From NCBI GenBank assembly GCA_013360465.1, contig JABWBO010000005.1, positions 1 through 64,000 on the forward strand: a DNA stretch of 64,000 nucleotides, given 5' to 3'. A program made the position numbers and the translations under genes. Below the pieces are notes generated by a model, which worked only from the letters and a program-made list of their open reading frames with translations, was not told the DNA's origin and did not search any database. Source of the stretch: Anaerolineae bacterium. Lineage in GTDB: Bacteria; Chloroflexota; Anaerolineae; Aggregatilineales; Phototrophicaceae. Shown piece by piece: positions 34,183 to 42,707 of the stretch (position 1 is the stretch's first letter; every line of letters starts with the position of its first letter).

Positions 34183-35619
34183 TTACAAGCCGAGCTTGCC
34201 CGGCGCGCAGATTCCGCTGGGGTCGAGCGCCAACTTGATGCGCCGCATGGCGTCCATGCCGGCATCGCCATACTGCGCCTGCATGTACGGCGCGAGGCGT
34301 ATGCCGACGCCGTGATGGTCGTTGATCACCGCGCCGGCGCGCAGCGAGGCTTCTACCCCTGCCTTGAAGATGGCGTCGTGCAGCGCTTTCGCCTCCGCCA
34401 GGTGTGATGGACCGACCGGCACTTTCATGCGGGCGTAGATCATGCTGCCCCACTCATACCAGTGCGAGAAGTGCGTTGTCAGCGACAGGTTGTATTCCGG
34501 CGGGCAGGCGGCGTGAATCGCCCGGGTGGTCTCGTGGTAGACGGCTTCGATGTGGGCGAAATCTGCCACCGTGTCGATAGTCCCCCAGATCGACGGGAGT
34601 TCCGGCGCATAGGGGGGATAGTAGAAGACGTAGCGCCGATCCCACCACACTTCGCCGATGCGCCCCGACAGCTCGCGCCCGCCGTGTTCGCGGCAGATGC
34701 GCGCCGCGATCTGCGCCTCCATCTCGACCAGTTCGGGATACTCGCCGTCGAACATCATCACGAAGGTGGGATGTTCCAGCGGCGTCTCGACGGCGCGGGC
34801 GAGGCTGTGTGAGGCGGCGTGATGATCGTACAGGCGCATGACCGGCGGCTTCAGCCCGGTCGTCATGATGATCCGCCCGGCTTCGATGCCGTCGCTCAGG
34901 CTTTCGAAGGCGCAGACCACGAACGCCCGCCGTTTCGGCAGCAGATGCAGCTTGACGGTGGCGGCGGTGATCACGCCGAGCGTCCCTTCCGCCCCGACGA
35001 GCAGCTGAGTCAGCTCAGGACCGGCGGCGTGGCGCGGCACGTTCGGCGTGTTGACGATCTCGCCGGTCGGCAGCACCCATTCGACGCTCAGGACATGTTC
35101 TTCGATCTTGCCGTACTTGCCGGACAGCACGCCCGACCCGCGCGCAGCGATGCTGCCGCCGACGGTCGCCCATTCGGCAGAGGCGGGGTAGTGGGTGAAG
35201 GAGTAACCCTGTGGGTTGAGCCACGCCTCGAAGTCGCGGCAGGCGATGCCCGCCTCGACCGTACAGGTCAGCGACCTGGCGTCGAGATGACGGACACCCT
35301 GCATCCCCTTCAGATCAAGGATGATGCCGCCCCGGTCGGCGTTCGCCGCGCCCTGCACCCCGCTGCCACCGCCCCAGGCGGTCAGCGGGATACCATAGAG
35401 GTTGGCGAAGCGCAGCACGGCGGCGACCTGTTCGGTCGTCTGCGGGCGTACGGCGACATCCGGGCGGCTGACGGGCTGATCGGCGGCGGCGGCGGCGATG
35501 GCGTACCACCACTGGTCGTTGGCGTACTGCACGCGGGCATCCTTCGCCGGAATGACGTTCTCTCGTCCGACCAGCGCCGCCAGTTCACCGGCGAGGGCGG
35601 ATACCTCAAGCGGATTCAT
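34183..35619 (-). CDS. FAD-binding oxidase (GlcD-like)
   Basis: 478 residues, vanillyl-alcohol-oxidase-type flavoprotein. The FAD domain shows RPQTTEQVAAVLRFAN, LTAWGGGSGVQGAA, IACRDFEAWLNPQG and ATVGGSIAARGSGVLSGKYG. A C-terminal cap domain with LTTHFSHWYEWGSMIYARM and AVINDHHGVGIRLAPYM follows, ending in CAPGKLGL. Such enzymes oxidise 2-hydroxy acids such as glycolate or lactate, or alkyl ethers. Last gene of a minus-strand operon with creatininase-family, UPF0261 and epimerase genes, which points to hydroxy-acid or sugar-acid breakdown. Confidence 0.87.
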   Translation of the reverse strand: MNPLEVSALAGELAALVGRENVIPAKDARVQYANDQWWYAIAAAAADQPVSRPDVAVRPQTTEQVAAVLRFANLYGIPLTAWGGGSGVQGAANADRGGIILDLKGMQGVRHLDARSLTCTVEAGIACRDFEAWLNPQGYSFTHYPASAEWATVGGSIAARGSGVLSGKYGKIEEHVLSVEWVLPTGEIVNTPNVPRHAAGPELTQLLVGAEGTLGVITAATVKLHLLPKRRAFVVCAFESLSDGIEAGRIIMTTGLKPPVMRLYDHHAASHSLARAVETPLEHPTFVMMFDGEYPELVEMEAQIAARICREHGGRELSGRIGEVWWDRRYVFYYPPYAPELPSIWGTIDTVADFAHIEAVYHETTRAIHAACPPEYNLSLTTHFSHWYEWGSMIYARMKVPVGPSHLAEAKALHDAIFKAGVEASLRAGAVINDHHGVGIRLAPYMQAQYGDAGMDAMRRIKLALDPSGICAPGKLGL

Positions 35620-35688
35620 TCCTCACCCCCCGTCGTATGTCCCATTGTGTGTCGCAGCGCATGATGGCGGCATCCCTGCCGAAACTGC

Positions 35689-36579
35689 TCAGGGCAGCCA
35701 TGCCTTACCTTCTGTGAAGTCGCGATTCTTGATCGTGACCTCGACCTTTTCCAACTCGGCGACCGCATCAATGAGATGCTGCGAGAAGCGGCTGAAGGCG
35801 ACTTCGCCCTTCTCCGCCGTGCCCCTGTGCGGGTTGCCCATCGTCCCGCTGTCGGTGAATTCCTCGTGGTCGAAGGGGAAGTTGAAGTACTGGTAGCCCT
35901 GAAATTCAGCATCGGGCATACCATCTTTTTTCGCCCAGGCTTCGCCAAGCCAGCGCGGCGCGTGCGCCTTATCGACATGCGCTCGGTCCAGCCGCACCAA
36001 TCGGGGATCGTGGGCGAGGCACTGGCTGGTCTCCAGTTCGCCGGCGTGCCAACCGGGCGTTTCCTCGACCGGTCCTTCCAGCACATCCTTCAACATGCCG
36101 ATGTAGCGTTCGGCATACGGTTTGTAGTAGGCGATCAGCGCGCCGGTTTCATAGCGCAGGCGGCGCAGCACCGGGTCGATGACCTTGACGTTCGAGCCGT
36201 GCCCATTGACGAAGATCAGGCGGTTGAAGCCGTGATGAATGAGCGACCGCCCGATGTCGTAGATCAGATTCAGGTAGGTATCGGCGCGCAGGGTGATCGT
36301 CCCCGCGCCGAAGCCGGGCGCGCGCATGTGCTGCGGCGAATAGCCGAGCCAGAGGGTGGGTGTGTACAGGATACCCGCCTGTTCGCCGGCGCGGCTGGCG
36401 ACTTCTTCGGCGGTGATGGTGTCACAGTACAGCGGCAGATGAGGTCCGTGCTGTTCCAGGCTGGCTTTGGGGATGAGAATGGTATCGGAGTGTTTGAGGT
36501 ACTCCTGCACATCGACGTAGCTCAGGTCGCCCAGGCAGAAGGAGGGAAAGCCGAGTGATTTGGTGGCGCGTTCTGACAT
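35689..36579 (-). CDS. Creatininase family amidohydrolase
   Basis: 296 residues from the ATG at 36579 with AAAGGA upstream. Metal-binding motifs of the creatininase/MftE fold are present: IPKASLEQHGPHLPLYCDT, GFNRLIFVNGHGSNV and GWHAGELETSQCLAHDP. The family includes creatinine amidohydrolase and enzymes hydrolysing cyclic amides; bacteria with no creatinine pathway carry many paralogues. It follows the UPF0261 gene after 4 bases, so coupled translation is likely. Exact substrate unknown. Confidence 0.87.
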   Translation of the reverse strand: MSERATKSLGFPSFCLGDLSYVDVQEYLKHSDTILIPKASLEQHGPHLPLYCDTITAEEVASRAGEQAGILYTPTLWLGYSPQHMRAPGFGAGTITLRADTYLNLIYDIGRSLIHHGFNRLIFVNGHGSNVKVIDPVLRRLRYETGALIAYYKPYAERYIGMLKDVLEGPVEETPGWHAGELETSQCLAHDPRLVRLDRAHVDKAHAPRWLGEAWAKKDGMPDAEFQGYQYFNFPFDHEEFTDSGTMGNPHRGTAEKGEVAFSRFSQHLIDAVAELEKVEVTIKNRDFTEGKAWLP

Positions 36580-36583
36580 GAGA

Positions 36584-37819
36584 TTATCCTTTGAGTATTC
36601 CTTGCAGCGCGTCAAGCGCCGCGTCGGCGAAGGCGTCGTCGTTGATGTGCGCGTCGATCTCCTCGTAGACGATGTCTCCACGCAGCCCGCTGCGCAGCCG
36701 CTCCCGCCGCCGGCGATCCCATTCCGCGTCCCAGAACGTCCCACCGCCGGCGTTGTCCATGACCGATATGCCCCGCAGGGGGACGAGCATCCGCACTGGA
36801 GCGGTCGCCTGATTCAGCTTTTCGACGACGAAATCGACCGCCTTCAGCTGCTCTTCCAGGGTCAGCCGGACGAGCGTGAATTCCGGGTTGTGGTAGTACA
36901 TCAGCCGGTCGTGAAACTGCTCCGGGACTTCGTGCCGCGCCCCGAAGACCATGAAGTCCAGACAGCCGGGCACGATCACCTGCGGTAGTCCGGCGCGCAG
37001 GGCGGCGTCCATACGGGTCGGACCGCCGTTGTGAAAACCGCCGGCGATGAAGCCGGCAACTTCGCTCAGGGTGTAATCCAGCACGGCGGAAAATGCGCCG
37101 CCGTCGATCAGTGCTTCCATCGCCGCCCCGCCGACGCCGTTGGCGTGAAAAATCACGAAGTCGCAGCCTTCGGCTTCGATCTGGGGACGGATGCGCATCA
37201 GCGGTCGGGTGGTGTTGCCGAGCATCGTCGCCGCCAGCGATCGACGTCCGGCAGGGTGAGCCATGCTCTCCGGGCGATCGACGTAGGCTTTCGCCATCCC
37301 GGCTATCGCCGCCGCCGCGCTGTCGAAGATGGGCATACTCACGGCGTTCAAACCGAGGATGTCCACCACCGAGTGCATGACCAGCACATCTTTTGTGCCG
37401 ACGAACGGCGCGAACTTACGATGCCCGCTGGCGATGGGCGAGACGATCAGCTTGGGAAAGCCGACCGGCAGCACCTTCATCGCCGCCGCCGCCAGCACCG
37501 ATCCTTCTGCTCCGCCAAGCGCCGCCGCGCCGTGAATCCTACCTGCCTGAAACAGATCGAGCGCGATGGTGCGCACGCCCTTGAGCATCTCCTCGACGGC
37601 TTTGCCGCGCGTCCCGGCGTTCCGCAGGCTGTCGATGTCGCTGCCGGCGGCGTGGGCGACCACTTCACGGGGGAAGTCGGCGGTGATGCCCTGCGCTTCC
37701 CCCAGTATGCCCGAATCCAGCACCAGCGTCTCGCAGCCAAAGGCGCGCACGCGGTCACGCAGAAATGCCGTCTCCGGTCCCTTGGTGTCCAGCGTACCGA
37801 TCAGGAGTACGGTTGGCAT
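36584..37819 (-). CDS. UPF0261 / Tm-1-like ATP-binding protein
   Basis: 411 residues matching the UPF0261 family related to the plant Tm-1 N-terminal domain: VLLIGTLDTKGPETAFLRD at the start, LGGAEGSVLAAAAMKVLPVGFPKLIVS, VVDILGLN, FHANGVGGAAMEALI, and IVPGCLDFMVFG. The glycine-rich loops suggest nucleotide binding. These genes often sit with TIM-barrel hydrolases and sugar-catabolic operons. No Shine-Dalgarno is visible before the ATG (the sequence there is CTCCTC), so translation may rely on other signals. Confidence 0.85.
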   Translation of the reverse strand: MPTVLLIGTLDTKGPETAFLRDRVRAFGCETLVLDSGILGEAQGITADFPREVVAHAAGSDIDSLRNAGTRGKAVEEMLKGVRTIALDLFQAGRIHGAAALGGAEGSVLAAAAMKVLPVGFPKLIVSPIASGHRKFAPFVGTKDVLVMHSVVDILGLNAVSMPIFDSAAAAIAGMAKAYVDRPESMAHPAGRRSLAATMLGNTTRPLMRIRPQIEAEGCDFVIFHANGVGGAAMEALIDGGAFSAVLDYTLSEVAGFIAGGFHNGGPTRMDAALRAGLPQVIVPGCLDFMVFGARHEVPEQFHDRLMYYHNPEFTLVRLTLEEQLKAVDFVVEKLNQATAPVRMLVPLRGISVMDNAGGGTFWDAEWDRRRRERLRSGLRGDIVYEEIDAHINDDAFADAALDALQGILKG

Positions 37820-37831
37820 GAGGAGATAAGA

Positions 37832-37882
37832 CTCTCACCCCCACCCACCGCTGTTCGACAGCAGCAGGGCAGGGGGAGGGCG
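37832..37882. repeat. Degenerate REP-like repeat
   Basis: CTCACCCCCACCCACC followed by GCTGTTCGACAGC and GGGCAGGGGGAGGG: the same C-rich/G-rich layout as at 11.3 kb with an internal small hairpin. It lies between two minus-strand genes of one operon. Confidence 0.4.
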
Positions 37883-37888
37883 CTTCTC

Positions 37889-38773
37889 TTACGCCCCGCA
37901 GGCGCGCAGATGCTTGATGGCGGCGTCGCAGTGTTTGGTATACTGCGCGTCACTCATCAGATCGCTGCCGTGATCGCGGATGAACTTCAGCTCCTCGGCG
38001 CTGGCTTCCGTCCCGGCGTCTTCCATCTGAGCGCCGAGCGGCGACCGGTCAAACGGTACGACGAATTCGGCGGTCAGCGGACCTTCGGTATAGCCGGACT
38101 CTTTCAGCGTGGTGATCAGTTTCGCCCAGTCCCAGGTCCCCTCACCGGGCGGGCGGCGGTTGTTGTCGGCGACGTGGAAATCGACCAGATTCTTGCCGGT
38201 AGCGCGAATCGCCTGGTAGGGGTCGGCTTCCTCGATGTTGATGTGGAAGGCGTCGAGGCAGACGCCGACGTTCGGTTCGTTGACATCCTGCATCATCTTG
38301 ATCGCCTGATCGTGGCGGTTCAGGAAATTGGTCTCGAAGCGGTTGAGCGGTTCCAGCCCGATGCGGATGCCGTACTGCTGGGCGTGCTTGGCGCAGGCGC
38401 GCACGCCTTCGACCGCCCATTCCCACTCCAGTTCGGGGGTGGCGCGCGGCGTCACCCGCCCAACTTCGTTGGGGACCAGCGTGAACATGTTGCCGCCGAG
38501 CGCGCCCACCATGTCGAGACATTCCTTGACGTAGGCGATGCTCATCTGGCGGTAGTAGTAGTCCTGATGAATGAGGTCGCGCCCCGCCAGCATGATGCTG
38601 ACCGCGCCGAAGCACTTCAGGTGATGCTTGTCGAGCTGCGCCTTGACCGCCTGCCAGTCATACTTGCGCGGCTCGCCCATGATTTGAATGCCGTCGTATC
38701 CAAGGCTGGATAGACGCTCGATGGTCCGCTCGATGGGTTCGGGACGCATCCAGTTGTGCATGCAAACATACAT
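37889..38773 (-). CDS. Sugar 3-epimerase/isomerase family TIM barrel
   Basis: 294 residues from the ATG at 38773, preceded by GGGAGAGA; longer in-frame forms lack a ribosome site. Xylose-isomerase-like barrel with the metal and substrate residues of D-psicose/D-tagatose 3-epimerases: IGLEPLNRFETNFLN, CLDAFHINIEEADP, VDFHVADNNRRPPGEG and LTAEFV. First gene of the minus-strand operon ending with the GlcD-like oxidase. A paralogue with the same motifs lies at 44911. Confidence 0.88.
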   Translation of the reverse strand: MYVCMHNWMRPEPIERTIERLSSLGYDGIQIMGEPRKYDWQAVKAQLDKHHLKCFGAVSIMLAGRDLIHQDYYYRQMSIAYVKECLDMVGALGGNMFTLVPNEVGRVTPRATPELEWEWAVEGVRACAKHAQQYGIRIGLEPLNRFETNFLNRHDQAIKMMQDVNEPNVGVCLDAFHINIEEADPYQAIRATGKNLVDFHVADNNRRPPGEGTWDWAKLITTLKESGYTEGPLTAEFVVPFDRSPLGAQMEDAGTEASAEELKFIRDHGSDLMSDAQYTKHCDAAIKHLRACGA

Positions 38774-38831
38774 ACAAATCTCTCCCGTAAGTATTGCCCA
38801 AGAATGGTGATGAAGGACGAGAACTGACCGC

Positions 38832-38847
38832 TGTGAAACGATACACA
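38832..38847. promoter_or_regulatory. LacI-type operator candidate 1
   Basis: TGTGAAACGATACACA is symmetrical at 12 of 16 positions around a central CG, the layout of LacI/GalR-family operators. It lies 59 bases upstream of the epimerase start on the minus strand. Confidence 0.5.
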
Positions 38848-39084
38848 AGGCTCAGTTGAGTATACTTCAGGTCTGTTTCAAGATGCAATCACTCAGGCGA
38901 ATTGCCAATTTATGAACGATGACGCGCGGTTGTCTAGATCACTCGGATGCCGGACGCCGATGAATCGGGTGGATTGTTCAGCGAGTCGGCGCATTCTGTT
39001 GACACCTGAAACACCCTTATGTTACATTCTGTTTCGATGCGGTTATTTTTACACGCATATCCCATTTCGTAAAAAAAGTGCTGG

Positions 39085-39100
39085 TGTGAAACGTTTTATG
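39085..39100. promoter_or_regulatory. LacI-type operator candidate 2
   Basis: TGTGAAACGTTTTATG has the perfect core AAACGTTT around CG and shares its first nine bases with candidate 1. It is located upstream of the plus-strand transporter operon. Confidence 0.5.
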
Positions 39101-39328
39101 ATGTGTACCGTTGGAACGCTGGCGTTCGCGCCTTCCGTCCAATCGCTGTAACTGATGAGGAATGCGTAATCCGTCCAGAACACGGGTTGTGGATGGATCA
39201 TTTTGTTTACGCAGAGTGCGATATGAACATTGGAGGAGGCTCACAGCAACAGGATCAGCGGAACAGAGCTATCGTTTCCACCGCTCGTAACCTTTTACAA
39301 GAGTGTTTACACGACAGGGAGAAACATC

Positions 39329-40654
39329 GTGCACAAGAAGTCTTTCCTGATCCTCGCCTTGGTGGCGCTGCTGACGCTGACCCTCGGCGCTCCAGCCGGG
39401 GCGCAGGGTGTCACTGAACTCAATATCTGGTGGGCAGAGTGGGACCCGGCGAACTATCTCCAGCAGATCGGCAACGACTACGAAGCAGCGACCGGCATCA
39501 AGGTCAACGTCGTTCAGACGCCTTGGGGCGGCTACTTTGATCGCGTGGCGACCGAATGGGCTGCGCAGGGCACCGCCTTCGACATGGTGGTCGGCGACAG
39601 CCAGTGGTTAGGTCAGGCGATCACCGAAGGGCACTACGTCGATATGACCGAGTTCCTGACCAGCACCGGCATCAAGGATACGGTCACCCCGGCGACGCTC
39701 ACCTACTACGGTGAATATCCGTCGGGCAGCGGCAGCTACTATGCCTACCCGACCGAAGGTGACGCCAACGGTTGGGCATATCGCAAAGACCTGTTCGAGA
39801 ACCCCGACAACATGGCGGCGTTTGAGGCGGAATTTGGCTATCCGCTGGCGATCCCGCAGACCTGGGAACAGCTGCGCGACATCGCCAAGTTCTTCACCCG
39901 TCCCGACGAGGGACTGTACGGCATCGGCGTCTACACGCAGATCGACTACGACGGCATCACGATGGGCTTCCAGAATCCCTTCTTCGCCTATGGCGGCGAC
40001 TGGTATGACGCTGAATTCAATGCCCTCGGCGTGGTAGACACTCCCGAAACCGTCGCGGCGCTGGAACTCTATAAGGAACTGTACTCCTACGCGCCTCCCG
40101 GCACGAACAACGCCTTCTTCGCCGAGATGAACGACGTATTCGTCAACGGACAGGCGGCGATGATCATGAATTACTTCGCCTTCTTCCCGGCGCTGGCGAA
40201 CTCTGAAATCAACCCGTTCGCGGAATCTACCGGCTACTTCTCCATGCCGGCGGGTCCCAGCGGCGAGCGCTACGCGGCGCTCGGCGGTCAGGGCATCAGC
40301 ATCAACGCCTACATTGATGATGTGCGCAAGCAGGCATCGTTCGACTTCATCACCTGGTTCGCGACTCAGGAAGTTCAGGCGAGCTGGGCGGCGCTGGGCG
40401 GCTATACCTGCAACATCGCCGTCCTGGAATCGCCGGAATTCCTCGCCGTTGCGCCGTTCAACGCCGCATTTGCCGAGACGATGACCTTCGTCAAAGACTT
40501 CTCGAATATCCCAGAATTCGGTCAGCTCCTCGCTGTGGTTCAGCAGTACCTGCACGCCTATGTCGTCGGCGGCGAGGGCACGGCTGAAGAGGCGATGACG
40601 AGCATCGCCGAAGGCATGGACGAGATCCTGGTCGAAGCCGGGTACGTCGGCTAA
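39329..40654 (+). CDS. Carbohydrate ABC transporter substrate-binding protein
   Basis: 441 residues from a GTG at 39329 with AGGGAGAAA upstream. A Sec signal (SFLILALVALLTLTLGAPAGAQ) precedes a type-1 solute-binding fold: ELNIWWAEWDPANYLQQI, YEAATGIKVNVVQTPWGGY, FDMVVGDSQWLGQAI, AYPTEGDANGWAYRKDLF. Aromatic residues are plentiful, as expected for sugar or polyol ligands. No lipobox Cys is evident, so retention at the cell surface is unclear. Leads the CUT1-type operon. Confidence 0.9.
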   Translation: MHKKSFLILALVALLTLTLGAPAGAQGVTELNIWWAEWDPANYLQQIGNDYEAATGIKVNVVQTPWGGYFDRVATEWAAQGTAFDMVVGDSQWLGQAITEGHYVDMTEFLTSTGIKDTVTPATLTYYGEYPSGSGSYYAYPTEGDANGWAYRKDLFENPDNMAAFEAEFGYPLAIPQTWEQLRDIAKFFTRPDEGLYGIGVYTQIDYDGITMGFQNPFFAYGGDWYDAEFNALGVVDTPETVAALELYKELYSYAPPGTNNAFFAEMNDVFVNGQAAMIMNYFAFFPALANSEINPFAESTGYFSMPAGPSGERYAALGGQGISINAYIDDVRKQASFDFITWFATQEVQASWAALGGYTCNIAVLESPEFLAVAPFNAAFAETMTFVKDFSNIPEFGQLLAVVQQYLHAYVVGGEGTAEEAMTSIAEGMDEILVEAGYVG

Positions 40655-40679
40655 CATCGCGCTGCATCGCTTCTGATCT

Positions 40680-40712
40680 CCCCATCCTGCCCACTCATGC
40701 GGCGGGATGGGG
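40680..40712 (+). terminator. Hairpin between binding protein and first permease
   Basis: CCCCATCCTGCC (40680-40691) pairs with GGCGGGATGGGG (40701-40712), one wobble, 9-base loop, 25 bases after the binding-protein stop. It probably protects or attenuates so that the binding protein is made in excess. Confidence 0.55.
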
Positions 40713-40751
40713 AATGGTCCTGAACATCCATCCAACGTGAAGGGGCGACCC

Positions 40752-41696
40752 GTGTCTCAGGTCAACGCGCAGCGCGGACTTTCCAGCCGACAGGAGACTG
40801 CGCCGCCGACGGGGCGGCGGCAGCTCAGCGACATGCGGATCGTGCAGTTGTTCATCCTGCCGACGATCATCCTGCTGATCCTGATGAACATCTTCCCGCT
40901 GATCTACAGCCTGTTCCTCAGCTTCACCAACTATTCCGTCATTTCGTCCGATCCGCCGGTGTGGGTCGGGCTGGATAATTACACGCATATCCTGAGCGAC
41001 CCGGATTTCTGGCATAACTTCGCTACCACCGGAACCTATGCCTTGCTGTCCGTCTCACTGCAAACCATCGTCGGTTTCGCCCTGGCGATGCTCCTCCGTT
41101 CGAAATTTGCCGGCAGCGGCATCATCACGACCCTTGTCCTGGTCCCCATGATGCTTTCGCCGATTGTCGTCGCCGTCTTCTGGCGGCTGATCTTCAACCC
41201 CAGTTACGGCATTCTGAACCCGATCCTGGGCTTCACCGACATCAACACCTCACCGGAATGGCTGGGCGACCCGGCGCTGGCGCTGTGGGCGATTGTCATC
41301 GTCGATGTCTGGCAGTGGAGTCCGTTCGTGATGCTCCTGTGCCTCGCCGGTTTGAGCGCTATTCCGGAGTATCTCTACGAAGCGGCGGCTATCGACCGGG
41401 CGAGCGTCTGGTTTCAGTTCCGCCGCATCACGCTGCCCCAGGTCATGCCGCTGCTCTTGATCGCCGTCTTGTTCAGGACCATTGAAGCCTTTAAACAGTT
41501 CGATCTGGTGCAGGGGCTGACCTTCGGCGGACCCGGTGACGCCACCGAGACTGTTTCGGTAGAGCTGTACCGTCTGGCGTTTCAGGGACAGTTCGAAACA
41601 GGTCTTTCAAGCGCGCTGGCGTATATCGTGCTGGTCGTCATCGTCGCGATCAGCAATCTGTATATTCGGGCGCTCAACCGCTTGAGGGAAGGGTAA
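40752..41696 (+). CDS. Sugar ABC transporter permease (MalF/UgpA type)
   Basis: 314 residues from the GTG at 40752, which has AAGGGGC upstream. Six membrane helices, first at about 35-60 (FILPTIILLILMNIFPLIYS). FTNYSV and GLDNYTHIL follow as in CUT1 permeases. The coupling EAA loop reads YLYEAAAIDRASVWFQFRRI, with LPQVMPLLLIAVLF after it. It forms the inner-membrane channel with the next gene's product. An upstream in-frame extension to 40707 lies within the hairpin region and is less likely. Confidence 0.92.
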   Translation: MSQVNAQRGLSSRQETAPPTGRRQLSDMRIVQLFILPTIILLILMNIFPLIYSLFLSFTNYSVISSDPPVWVGLDNYTHILSDPDFWHNFATTGTYALLSVSLQTIVGFALAMLLRSKFAGSGIITTLVLVPMMLSPIVVAVFWRLIFNPSYGILNPILGFTDINTSPEWLGDPALALWAIVIVDVWQWSPFVMLLCLAGLSAIPEYLYEAAAIDRASVWFQFRRITLPQVMPLLLIAVLFRTIEAFKQFDLVQGLTFGGPGDATETVSVELYRLAFQGQFETGLSSALAYIVLVVIVAISNLYIRALNRLREG

Positions 41697-41701
41697 CGGA
41701 A

Positions 41702-42697
41702 ATGGCAAACGTCGCTAACGCGCCGCGCCAGAAAGTTGTCATTTCAACCCGTGTGGATAAAGTCAGCACCGGGGCACGGGTCACCAGCAGCGTCCGCGCC
41801 GCCATCGCCGTCATCGTCGCCCTGATCATGCTGATTCCGGTGGCGTGGATGGCGATGACCGCCTTCAAGACTCGCCCGGACGCCGTCGCCGTGCCGCCGA
41901 AAGTATTCTTTGAACCGTCGTTTGAAGGTTTCGTCAGCCTGCTGACCTCGCGCCGGCAGCTGACCAATGACGAGATTGCCGTGTATCAGCAGCGCACCGA
42001 CCTGGGATGGGCAGATCAGATCGCCCTGATCCGAGGACAGGCGATCACCGGTCCGAGCGCTTTCCCGCGCCAGCTTCTCAATTCGCTCATCATCTCCGGG
42101 GTTTCGACAGTGTTCTCGGTCGGCTTCGGAGTGCTTTCGGCATATGCCTTCAGCCGTTTTCCGGTTCCGGGCAAGGATGATCTGCTCTTTTTCATCCTCA
42201 GCCAGCGTATGCTGCCGCCGGTGGTGGTGACCATCCCGATCTTCCTGATGTACCGGCAGGTCGGGCTGCATGACACCCACATCGGCATGGTTTTGCTCTA
42301 CACCGCCTTCAACCTGTCCTTCAGCGTGTGGCTGCTGAAGGGCTTCATCGATGAAATCCCGCGCGAATATGAAGAAGCGGCGATGGTCGACGGCTATACT
42401 CGCCTTCAGGCATTCCGCAGAATCGTCCTGCCGCAGGCGACCACCGGCATCGCCGCGACCACCGTCTTCTCGCTGATCTTCTCCTGGAACGAATACGCTT
42501 TCGCCCTGATGCTGACGTCGGACGCGGCGCGCACCGCCCCGCCGAGCATTCCGCTGGTGCTGGGGACGGGGGGGATCGAGTGGGCGGCGATTGCCGCCGG
42601 GTCGCTGGCATTCCTCATCCCGGTGGTGATCATCACCTTCCTCCTGCGTAAGCACCTCCTGCGCGGCGTGACCTTCGGCGCCATCCGAAAGGGTTAA
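41702..42697 (+). CDS. Sugar ABC transporter permease (MalG/UgpE type)
   Basis: 331 residues, 5 bases after the previous stop. Membrane helices begin near residue 35 (AAIAVIVALIMLIPVAWMA). The family segment RQLLNSLIISGVSTVFSVGFGVLSAYAFSRF is split between helices. The EAA loop is IPREYEEAAMVDGYTRLQ, followed by LPQATTGIAATTVFSLIFSWNEY. A long periplasmic insertion between helices 1 and 2 (DEIAVYQQRTDLGWADQIAL) is typical of some polyol-type systems. Partner of the preceding permease. Confidence 0.92.
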   Translation: MANVANAPRQKVVISTRVDKVSTGARVTSSVRAAIAVIVALIMLIPVAWMAMTAFKTRPDAVAVPPKVFFEPSFEGFVSLLTSRRQLTNDEIAVYQQRTDLGWADQIALIRGQAITGPSAFPRQLLNSLIISGVSTVFSVGFGVLSAYAFSRFPVPGKDDLLFFILSQRMLPPVVVTIPIFLMYRQVGLHDTHIGMVLLYTAFNLSFSVWLLKGFIDEIPREYEEAAMVDGYTRLQAFRRIVLPQATTGIAATTVFSLIFSWNEYAFALMLTSDAARTAPPSIPLVLGTGGIEWAAIAAGSLAFLIPVVIITFLLRKHLLRGVTFGAIRKG

Positions 42698-42707
42698 TGA
42701 CGAGGCT

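Larger units (their letters stand above)
38774..39328. promoter_or_regulatory. Long divergent control region of two sugar operons
   Basis: 555 bases without a gene, AT-richer than the surroundings. It holds two CG-centred operator-like sites, a possible promoter TTGACA (38999-39004) with TTACAT (39022-39027) 17 bases later, and a leader of about 300 bases before the plus-strand transporter. Such a long leader could hold further control elements, but I recognise no riboswitch. Confidence 0.5.

Noticed and set aside
39223-39328. Upstream in-frame extension of the sugar-binding protein
   Set aside because: It would place about 33 polar residues before the signal peptide; the GTG at 39329 has AGGGAGAAA and begins right at the signal.
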